This document shows, one piece after another, positions 1 through 4,876 of a stretch of 9,366 nt of DNA. Position 1 is the first letter of the stretch; every line of letters starts with the position of its first letter. The stretch spans positions 1 to 9,366 of the forward strand of contig CAMDMN010000070.1 in assembly GCA_945901965.1 (NCBI GenBank), written 5' to 3'. This DNA comes from Legionella genomosp. 1 (lineage in GTDB: Bacteria; Pseudomonadota; Gammaproteobacteria; Legionellales; Legionellaceae). Below the pieces are notes generated by a model. That model had not been told where the DNA came from. It made no database searches and saw nothing but the letters and a program-made list of their open reading frames with translations. The position numbers and the translations under genes are program-made.

Positions 1-1
1 A

Positions 2-496
2 GAGACCCCAGCTAATACTCCGTATTCTTTTTTATTATTATGCATTCTTTCTGTAATTTTCTATTTATTGATGGTATTGCAGTGGGTAATTGCTGATATT
101 TCCGATGCCATTGCCTTTGAATCTTTGTTTTTAGCGGGTGTCGCTTTAATTGCATCTTATAGTTTATATACATATGCCTTACTTTTAATATATAAGCTTT
201 CTTCGCGTATGGTTCAAACTTTATCTTGTCTAATAGCTACGAATACTATTGTGCATTTATTAGCATTTCCATTGCTGTTGATGATTCCATTGCCAGATGC
301 ATCGCATATTAATCCATTATTGGGATTAATTATAAGTATTATGTATTTGATTTTTACCTTGATTTTAACTGTATGGCAATTTATGGTGACAGTACATATT
401 TACAAAAATGCGTTAGGAATAGAAAATATTCCTGCAATATTGGCAAGCTTTGGGTTACTAAGCTGTAATATATTAATTATTTCTCTTTTGCGATAG
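2..496 (+). CDS. Multi-spanning inner-membrane protein of unknown function, 5'-truncated
   Basis: The reading frame is open to the left edge of the window: in-frame codons run from base 2 with no stop, so the TTG/ATG codons near 68-73 are internal and the true start lies outside. The 164 visible codons are very hydrophobic and hold about five membrane segments: residues around PYSFLLLCILSVIFYLL, AGVALIASYSLYTYALLL, TIVHLLAFPLLLMI, LLGLIISIMYLIFTLILTVW and LASFGLLSCNILIISLL, ending in LLR. This pattern is reminiscent of small Yip1-like membrane proteins, but no diagnostic motif is visible, so I do not name a family. The TAG stop (494-496) overlaps the ribosome binding site of mpl, and the next start is 9 bases away, so the two genes are probably co-transcribed and translationally coupled. 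The function cannot be deduced from the sequence. Confidence 0.8.
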   Translation, partial: ETPANTPYSFLLLCILSVIFYLLMVLQWVIADISDAIAFESLFLAGVALIASYSLYTYALLLIYKLSSRMVQTLSCLIATNTIVHLLAFPLLLMIPLPDASHINPLLGLIISIMYLIFTLILTVWQFMVTVHIYKNALGIENIPAILASFGLLSCNILIISLLR

Positions 497-500
497 GTGA
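495..500 (+). promoter_or_regulatory. Shine-Dalgarno AGGTGA that fixes the mpl start
   Basis: AGGTGA overlaps the stop codon of the upstream gene and sits 5 bases before the ATG at 506. A GTG at 497 is also in frame but lies inside this Shine-Dalgarno, and starting there would add three residues not expected for the family. The ATG at 506 is therefore preferred, giving a protein that begins MHLHILGLSGTF, like Mpl proteins. Confidence 0.7.
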
Positions 501-505
501 TAAAA

Positions 506-1873
506 ATGCACTTACATATTTTAGGGTTAAGTGGGACATTTATGAGTGCTTTGGCTTTATTAGCCAGAGACTTAGGCTTTACAGTTACGGGCTCAGACAC
601 ACATTGTTACCCGCCGGTAAGTGATTTATTGACAGCTAATGGAATAATTTGGACTGATGGTTATGAAGATTCTAAAGATGCATTAAAAGCTAATTTAGTT
701 ATCGTTGGTAATGCTATTAAACGAGGCATGCCAGTTATGGAGGCAGTTCTTGATGCTCATAAGCCTTATATTTCAGGACCACAATGGTTAGCTGAAAATG
801 TATTGCCACGCTATCGGGTGATGGCTGTAGCAGGAACTCATGGTAAAACTACGACTACCTCTATGCTTGCCTTTATTCTTCATGAAGCAGGATTAAATCC
901 TGGGTTTTTAATTGGTGGTGTTTCTTCAGATTTTGGAACTAGCTCAAGATTAGGCAAAGGGGAGTGGTTTGTAATTGAAGCTGATGAATATGATAGTGCC
1001 TTTTTTGATAAGCGGCCTAAATTTATCCATTATCACCCTGAAGTAGCAATTCTTAATAATTTAGAGTTTGATCATGCTGATATATATGAAGATCTAGATG
1101 CGATTAAACAGCAATTCCATTATTTATTAAGAACCATACCAAGCTCAGGTCTTGTGATTAAACCACGCGATGATGAGGCATTAAATGAGGTAATAGCTCG
1201 TGGTAAATATTCTAAAGTGGAAGAGTTATCCCTATCAGGAAATGCTGATTGGCGCGCTGAATTAAATGACGAAGTTGGAAGTTCTTTTAAAGTTTGGCAT
1301 TTAGAAAAAATAGTAGCCGAAGTTAATTGGTCATTGATTGGTAGATTTAATGTTGAAAATGGAATGGCTGCAATTGCTGCAAGTTTTAGAGCGAATGTAA
1401 ACCCTAAAACGGCCGCTGCTGCATTAGAAAAATTTACACCGGTTAAAAGAAGACTTGAAGTTAAATCAAATCGTCATGGCATCACAATTTACGATGATTT
1501 CGCTCATCACCCAACCGCAATTGGCAAAACAATAAATGCACTTAAAAATAGTAAGCGGCATAAAAGGATTTTTGTGGTCTTAGAATTTGCCTCATATACC
1601 ATGCGTTCAGGCGTGCAAGCTTCTCAAATGGCAGAATCACTTAAAAATGCTACATCAGTATACGTGTTAGCACCTAATGAATTTAATTTAAATGATTTAG
1701 CATCTAATTGGCAAGTTCCTTATAAAATTCTCCCAACAGTAGAAGCAATTGTTGAAGATGTTACCGCATCAGCTCAACCAGAAGATGCGATATTAGTTAT
1801 GTCTAACCGTGGATTTGATAATATTCATCAGAAATTAGCGGATAGAATTGATGAAAATTGTGTTAAGGCTTGA
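506..1873 (+). CDS. mpl: UDP-N-acetylmuramate:L-alanyl-gamma-D-glutamyl-meso-diaminopimelate ligase (murein peptide ligase)
   Basis: This cytoplasmic Mur ligase recycles peptidoglycan by joining the recovered tripeptide L-Ala-gamma-D-Glu-meso-Dap to UDP-MurNAc with ATP. From the ATG at 506 it has 455 residues; E. coli Mpl has about 457. The N-terminal UDP-binding fold starts HILGLSGTFMSALALLAR. The ATP-binding loop GTHGKTT is at residues 110-116, followed by the Mpl-type EADEYDSAFFDKR at about 158-170, NNLEFDHADIY at 184-194, and the C-terminal-domain motif DDFAHHPTA at 330-338. The end carries VMSNRGFDNIHQKL. One oddity: the segment that reads LEPRSNTM in the E. coli enzyme, as I recall it, is LEFASYTM here (359-366), so the Pro-Arg pair is replaced. 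The gene follows the membrane-protein gene with 9 bases between stop and start. It is complete, and identification is firm. Confidence 0.96.
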   Translation: MHLHILGLSGTFMSALALLARDLGFTVTGSDTHCYPPVSDLLTANGIIWTDGYEDSKDALKANLVIVGNAIKRGMPVMEAVLDAHKPYISGPQWLAENVLPRYRVMAVAGTHGKTTTTSMLAFILHEAGLNPGFLIGGVSSDFGTSSRLGKGEWFVIEADEYDSAFFDKRPKFIHYHPEVAILNNLEFDHADIYEDLDAIKQQFHYLLRTIPSSGLVIKPRDDEALNEVIARGKYSKVEELSLSGNADWRAELNDEVGSSFKVWHLEKIVAEVNWSLIGRFNVENGMAAIAASFRANVNPKTAAAALEKFTPVKRRLEVKSNRHGITIYDDFAHHPTAIGKTINALKNSKRHKRIFVVLEFASYTMRSGVQASQMAESLKNATSVYVLAPNEFNLNDLASNWQVPYKILPTVEAIVEDVTASAQPEDAILVMSNRGFDNIHQKLADRIDENCVKA

Positions 1874-1970
1874 GAATGAAAAAATATTTGAGTCGATATC
1901 TGACAAATTGACCTATGAAACTAAAAAATCTAGGTTGGGACAAGGCAAGATGGTGCTGCCTAAAGTAGAT

Positions 1971-2005
1971 CTCCGAAGTCCCACGGCTTGAATGCGGGAC
2001 TTCGA
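1971..2005 (-). repeat. Uninterrupted REP-like palindromic repeat, inverted copy
   Basis: The arms CGAAGTCCC (1974-1982) and GGGACTTCG (1996-2004) pair perfectly around a 13-base loop. Read on the minus strand the unit is GTCCCGCA-TTCAA-GCCGTGGG-ACTTCGG. That matches the units interrupted by the mobile elements at 2020 and 4236 in layout: 8-base left arm, 5-base loop, 8-base right arm, then AC. It lies about 100 bases after mpl and could act as an mRNA-stabilising hairpin. There is no T-run after it, so it is not a classical intrinsic terminator. Confidence 0.7.
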
Positions 2006-2032
2006 AGCAAGACTTATGGATCCCGCGGTCAA

Positions 2033-2226
2033 GCAGCGGTCATATCATTACCCACAAATCTAACCCGTGTAGCCTTGATGCAGCGTAGCGTAATCAAGGT
2101 TTATTTAAACGCGAGGCCTAGTGTATAGAGCTGCTTTTGTTTTTTGGGGTGAAAACCTTGATTACGCTTCGCTGCATCAAGGCTACACGGACTAGTCAGA
2201 CTTGTGGGTAATGATATGGCAGCGGT
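2033..2226. repeat. 8-bp target-site duplication GCAGCGGT around MITE copy 1
   Basis: GCAGCGGT occurs at 2033-2040 and again at 2219-2226, immediately outside the terminal inverted repeats. The two copies are identical to each other and differ from the duplication around the second element (TTCGCGGG), which is the expected mark of an independent transposition event. Confidence 0.85.
2041..2218. mobile_element. MITE-like element, copy 1 (178 bp, non-coding)
   Basis: The left terminus CATATCATTACCCACAAAT and the right terminus, read inverted as CATATCATTACCCACAAGT, match at 20 of 21 positions with a single A/G difference. Inside lies a second, longer inverted repeat: arms 2065-2102 and 2153-2190, 38 bp each with one mismatch, around a 50-base loop that ends in a T-rich stretch. 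The arms read GTAGCCTTGATGCAGCG and onward. No protein can be encoded, so movement would need a transposase supplied from elsewhere. The 8-bp duplication is compatible with several DDE insertion-sequence families, and I cannot assign one. The element sits between mpl and the secreted-protein gene, ending 64 bases before the latter's start. Confidence 0.85.
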
Positions 2227-2229
2227 ACG

Positions 2230-2258
2230 TTGACATTTTTATTAAACACTAATATATA
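2230..2258 (+). promoter_or_regulatory. Near-consensus sigma70 promoter for the secreted-protein gene
   Basis: A perfect -35 box TTGACA (2230-2235), a 17-base spacer and TATATA (2253-2258) lie 25 bases before the start codon. The -35 box begins three bases after the target duplication of MITE copy 1, so it falls in the tail of the split palindromic repeat. The predicted transcript start is near 2265, giving a short leader of about 18 bases. Confidence 0.75.
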
Positions 2259-2271
2259 GAAATGAATTTAT

Positions 2272-2276
2272 AAGGA
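2272..2276 (+). promoter_or_regulatory. Shine-Dalgarno AAGGA supporting a TTG start
   Basis: AAGGA lies six bases before the TTG at 2283. No ATG or GTG in this frame lies at a suitable distance, and the TTG gives a protein that opens directly into a good signal peptide. The rare start codon is therefore supported. Confidence 0.7.
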
Positions 2277-2282
2277 TTTATT

Positions 2283-3419
2283 TTGGTTATTCATATAAAA
2301 ACTTTCGTTTTATTAAGTTTACTATTTCTTAGTCCCATTATTTCAGCTATTGTTCCTAATATTAGCAAAGGGCATGGAGCTATTTTATATGATGGGACAC
2401 AACCATCAGGCCCTAATTCCACTGAAAGTAATAGTCCAGGCCAATGGGTTTCAAATATTACTGCATTTAATGCCGGAGCAAATGCTGCAAGTACAATAAC
2501 TAGATTGTATCCTTATAGTGGGGACATTAAGATTAATTGTCCTAATGGCGCATCGTCGTGTGTTTATTCAGGACTGAATCAAAACGTTTTTGTTGGATAT
2601 AACACCCCGGCATATGGACAGGCATCAGTAAGCTCATATAGGGCATCTTTTCCTAACGCGCTCATTTTAGCAATTATAGATGCTGATACAACTTCATTAC
2701 CGCTTTTATCTAATCTTGATGTGGGCACAGGAGTTGCAGGAGTACTTACTTCACAGATTTGTGCTGATCCAAAGGTTGATGGAGTATTTTTTGATTTAGA
2801 GCCATTTGACTTTAACCAAGGTCAGGGGCAATTTTCTCTTTATAAGCAAACCGCAATTAATTTAGCAAGTCCCGCATGTATTGATATAAATCACCCTAAA
2901 GGTCGTGTTATGGCAATATTCGTTAATCCTAATAAAGTGAATGATTGGTCTATAGTTGCAGGCATGCTTAATAATAATGGCTACTTAGTAGTTAGTGCCT
3001 ACGATGTAAATGATCAAATTCCACCAAGTCCTACACCTTACAACTTGTATACTTCTAGTGTGACTGGAAAAATTCAAGCGTTTATGGATCCAAATTCTAT
3101 TCAATACAAAATTCCATATACAGTAGCAATTCCTGCTGGTGCAAGTTTTTCTGAGTTTGAGCAATTTGGTTATTATAACACTGGCTATCCTAGTGATTTT
3201 CAAGTTAGTACCGATTATCGAAAACTAGGATTTACTCAATTAGCATATGTACAATCAGCAAGAGCAATTCTATTAGCTAATGCTAAAAGTCCTTATTATT
3301 TAGGTACGGACTATTGGACATGGTCTCAATATATTTCGCCATCAAAGAGTCAAAATGAAATGCTGCTACCCAACATTCCATCTGCTACTGTAATTAGTTA
3401 TTTACAACAGTTTGGGTAA
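2283..3419 (+). CDS. Secreted protein with degenerate GH18-like TIM-barrel motif
   Basis: The 378-residue product starts at TTG. Residues 1-22 form a classical signal peptide (TFVLLSLLFLSPIISA, probable cleavage after SA), so it is exported. The mature part contains VDGVFFDLEPFD at 165-176, which resembles the GH18 active-site strand DGxDxDxE: the later Asp (171) and the catalytic-type Glu173 are present, but the first Asp of DxDxE is Phe. A late aromatic segment YWTWSQY (344-350) fits the last strand of such a barrel. Four cysteines (86, 93, 160, 199) could form two disulfides outside the cytoplasm. A glycan-binding or glycan-cleaving role is an inference from this one motif; a non-catalytic lectin-like barrel is equally possible. 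It has its own strong promoter and converges on the outer-membrane protein gene with only 7 bases between the two stop codons. Confidence 0.8.
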   Translation: MVIHIKTFVLLSLLFLSPIISAIVPNISKGHGAILYDGTQPSGPNSTESNSPGQWVSNITAFNAGANAASTITRLYPYSGDIKINCPNGASSCVYSGLNQNVFVGYNTPAYGQASVSSYRASFPNALILAIIDADTTSLPLLSNLDVGTGVAGVLTSQICADPKVDGVFFDLEPFDFNQGQGQFSLYKQTAINLASPACIDINHPKGRVMAIFVNPNKVNDWSIVAGMLNNNGYLVVSAYDVNDQIPPSPTPYNLYTSSVTGKIQAFMDPNSIQYKIPYTVAIPAGASFSEFEQFGYYNTGYPSDFQVSTDYRKLGFTQLAYVQSARAILLANAKSPYYLGTDYWTWSQYISPSKSQNEMLLPNIPSATVISYLQQFG

Positions 3420-3426
3420 TGATTAT

Positions 3427-4197
3427 TTACATAAAAAATTTATTTATTGTTATATTTATTCCTTGCTCCACAACTTGAATCTGTTGGGAAAATAGGGTGT
3501 AATTATTAGCAGTCCCTGATTGAAAATATAAATTTGGCATTTTAGAGTTCCCGCTAACTACTAGATTATATGAAAAATCAATCATAAACCTATTTGGCAA
3601 CATATATTCAAATCCTACTTGACCCGCCCCACCTAAAAATAACTTAGATTGCGAGATATTTACTGGTTGTAAAACAAAACTAGTCGGTGGCAAAAGATCA
3701 CCATTTAATTGTTCACTAACTCTTGTTAATGACGGTCCTGCTCCACCATATACTAACCAAGAGCCAAATTGATAGCCGCCATCTAGAGTTAAAAATGTTA
3801 CATCATTTATTTTGGTATGTAAGCCTGCCGATTGGTATGTTCCATTTTGAAATGTTCCAGCCCAAGATTGATCAAATTGCTCTACACCAACATATTTGTA
3901 TACGCCTTTTACGCCAATAAGCCAGTTATTAGGTAAGTTAAAACGATAGCCTGCATTTGCAACTGGTGCGAAATGGTTTTCTAGATTTTTATCAAGGAGA
4001 TATTCTTGGGGGGATATTGTCGTTGAAATCATCGTAATATCAGTATGCCCATTGGTAAAAGTATTAATATAACCACCACCAACTCCGGCCCAACTACCTG
4101 CATAATTAAGCGAATTTTCCCCCATAGATCCTGCAAAAATAGATGAGCTTAAAGCTAATAATCCAATAGGTAAAATAGATTTTATGTTAATTGACAT
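3427..4197 (-). CDS. Outer-membrane beta-barrel protein
   Basis: The product has 256 residues. A signal peptide spans residues 1-22 (ILPIGLLALSSSIFA, cleaved before GSMGE). The rest is rich in Gly, Asn, Tyr and alternating polar/hydrophobic strands such as WAGVGGGYINTF, FAPVANAGYRFNL, WLIGVKGVYKYVGV, FLTLDGGYQFGSWLVYGGAGPSL and FEYMLPNRFMIDFSYNLVV. It ends in GINITINKFFM, like a barrel's final strand with an aromatic residue one short of the terminus. This is the pattern of 8-stranded OmpA-like or OmpW-like barrels; there is no OmpA peptidoglycan-binding domain. A Shine-Dalgarno AAGGAG (minus strand, 4202-4207) precedes the ATG. Expected function is as a surface or porin-like protein; the specific role is unknown. 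MITE copy 2 begins 59 bases upstream of the start, so the native promoter may have been displaced or disrupted. I found no convincing sigma70 promoter in the remaining 59 bases. Confidence 0.85.
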   Translation of the reverse strand: MSINIKSILPIGLLALSSSIFAGSMGENSLNYAGSWAGVGGGYINTFTNGHTDITMISTTISPQEYLLDKNLENHFAPVANAGYRFNLPNNWLIGVKGVYKYVGVEQFDQSWAGTFQNGTYQSAGLHTKINDVTFLTLDGGYQFGSWLVYGGAGPSLTRVSEQLNGDLLPPTSFVLQPVNISQSKLFLGGAGQVGFEYMLPNRFMIDFSYNLVVSGNSKMPNLYFQSGTANNYTLFSQQIQVVEQGINITINKFFM

Positions 4198-4248
4198 GAC
4201 TCTCCTTATGGTCTTTTAAAAATTTAGAATTCAACATCCCGCGACTTG

Positions 4249-4435
4249 TTCGCGGGCATATCATTACCCACAAGTCTGCTAATCCTTTATGGGTCTGTAT
4301 TGCCTTATTGAATCCGAGCCACGACCGTTAGGGAGAGGATATTTTAAGAGCTCCACTCCCTAACGGTCGTGGCTCGGAGTTCCACGCTCACTTGCCAAGA
4401 TAAAGTTAACTTGTGGGTAATGATATGTTCGCGGG
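4249..4435. repeat. 8-bp target-site duplication TTCGCGGG around MITE copy 2
   Basis: TTCGCGGG lies at 4249-4256 and again at 4428-4435, directly abutting the terminal inverted repeats of the second element. It is identical on both sides and different from the duplication around copy 1. Confidence 0.85.
4257..4427. mobile_element. MITE-like element, copy 2 (171 bp, non-coding)
   Basis: The termini are perfect 19-bp inverted repeats, CATATCATTACCCACAAGT, the same as in copy 1. The interior is unrelated to copy 1: its palindrome has 23-bp perfect arms at 4313-4335 and 4356-4378, extendable by three pairs past one mismatch, with a short AT-rich loop. The arms contain CCGAGCCACGACCGTTAGG. Spacers of about 35 bases separate the termini from the palindrome. 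There is no coding capacity. It lies between the beta-barrel gene (transcribed away to the left) and the non-coding stretch before the AAA ATPase. Confidence 0.87.
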
Positions 4436-4445
4436 ACTTCGGGAT

Positions 4446-4786
4446 TCAAAAGATGAATTGAAAACAGACCCTAATTATTTTCCATTTTTAAACTATAATT
4501 CCTCTTAATACTTCAATGCAACTAAAATGATCAGAGCAAGATCATGAGTGATTATAAATCAACCTAAGCGCGGTACGTCGAAATATAGAGCCAATATAAT
4601 CTACCACGACATTATTATTTTTTTTAACTAACTATAGTCATTATTATATGACCATTTTATGCGTGAGTCACTTTGTTAGGTGTGATTTAAGCTGTCAGGA
4701 TTATTGGTTGGTGGAATTTATTTGCCATGAAATGCTTTGGTCATTATTGACATTTATCGAACTTACCAACTAATATAGTGTAATAG
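4446..4786. other. Non-coding AT-rich stretch with one repeat remnant
   Basis: Apart from the half-repeat at 4566-4583, I see nothing here. There is no open frame of useful length on the plus strand (the visible ATGs stop within about ten codons), no RNA gene and no strong promoter. It may be the decayed remains of an earlier gene or simply accumulated repeat debris. Confidence 0.5.
4566..4583 (+). repeat. Half-copy of the REP-like palindromic repeat
   Basis: AAGCGCGGTACGTCGAAA looks like the right arm and tail of the same palindromic repeat. It shares GCGGTACGT exactly with the split copy at 2222-2230. The left arm is missing. Confidence 0.5.
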
Positions 4787-4846
4787 ATCACATATTTATA
4801 ACGAATAATGTGAAATAGATCACGTTATTCGTTACAAATATGTGAT
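4787..4846 (+). promoter_or_regulatory. 27-bp inverted repeat upstream of the AAA ATPase gene
   Basis: The arms 4787-4813 and 4820-4846 match inverted at 25 of 27 positions around a 6-base centre (AATAGA). The two differences are one A-C and one T-G opposition. The repeat ends 30 bases before the start codon, so it is either a large operator or a strong hairpin at or just upstream of the transcript start. Its centre forms the CRP-like site listed separately. Confidence 0.75.
4809..4824 (+). promoter_or_regulatory. CRP/FNR-family-like operator TGTGA-N6-TCACG
   Basis: TGTGA-AATAGA-TCACG matches the E. coli CRP consensus TGTGA-N6-TCACA at nine of ten conserved positions. A good -10 box TATATT lies at 4847-4852, giving a predicted transcript start near 4859. 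The operator is then centred at about -42, close to the -41.5 of class II CRP-activated promoters. Whether this genome has a CRP-like regulator cannot be seen here. Confidence 0.5.
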
Positions 4847-4876
4847 TATATTTGTAATATAACAACTGGGTGTTGT

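Larger units (their letters stand above)
2020..2235 (+). repeat. REP-like palindromic repeat split by a MITE-like insertion
   Basis: The left part is ATCCCGCG-GTCAA-GCAGCGGT (2020-2040). The last eight bases are duplicated after the element (2219-2226) and are followed by ACGTTGACA. Removing the element and one copy of the duplication restores a degenerate hairpin repeat of the same layout as at 1971-2005 and 4236-4445. The tail ACGTTGACA differs by two bases from the tail ACGTCGAAA of the remnant at 4566-4583, and here it supplies the -35 box of the next gene. Confidence 0.7.
4236..4445 (+). repeat. REP-like palindromic repeat split by the second MITE-like insertion
   Basis: The left part is ATCCCGCG-ACTTG-TTCGCGGG (4236-4256). 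After the element the right arm is repeated (4428-4435) and followed by ACTTCGGGAT. Without the element this is a hairpin with a perfect 7-bp stem (CCCGCGA/TCGCGGG) and a 5-base loop. The unit has the same 8+5+8 layout as the repeats at 1971-2005 and 2020-2235. Confidence 0.7.

Noticed and set aside
497..505. GTG at 497 as the mpl start
   Set aside because: It lies inside the Shine-Dalgarno AGGTGA for the ATG at 506, and the family's N-terminus matches the ATG start.
1974..2004. Hairpin after mpl as an intrinsic terminator
   Set aside because: There is no T-tract downstream, and its sequence matches the local REP-like repeat family, which explains it better.
400..3920. Short open frames at 400-600 (-), 2985-3203 (-) and 3723-3920 (+)
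   Set aside because: Each lies within a well supported gene on the other strand and shows no protein-like features or ribosome binding site.
4198..4275. Outward promoter in the MITE terminus driving the beta-barrel gene
   Set aside because: The terminus contains GGTAATGATATG, but no -10/-35 pair with acceptable match and spacing could be found on the minus strand.
2041..4427. The two elements and the genes between them as one composite transposon
   Set aside because: The outer flanks do not match (GCAGCGGT on the left, TTCGCGGG on the right), while each element has its own matching pair of 8-bp duplications. The two insertions were therefore independent.
4660..4690. TTGTTAGGT as an integron attC-like core
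   Set aside because: GTTRRRY is matched, but there is no paired inverse core or imperfect palindrome nearby and no cassette gene or integrase.
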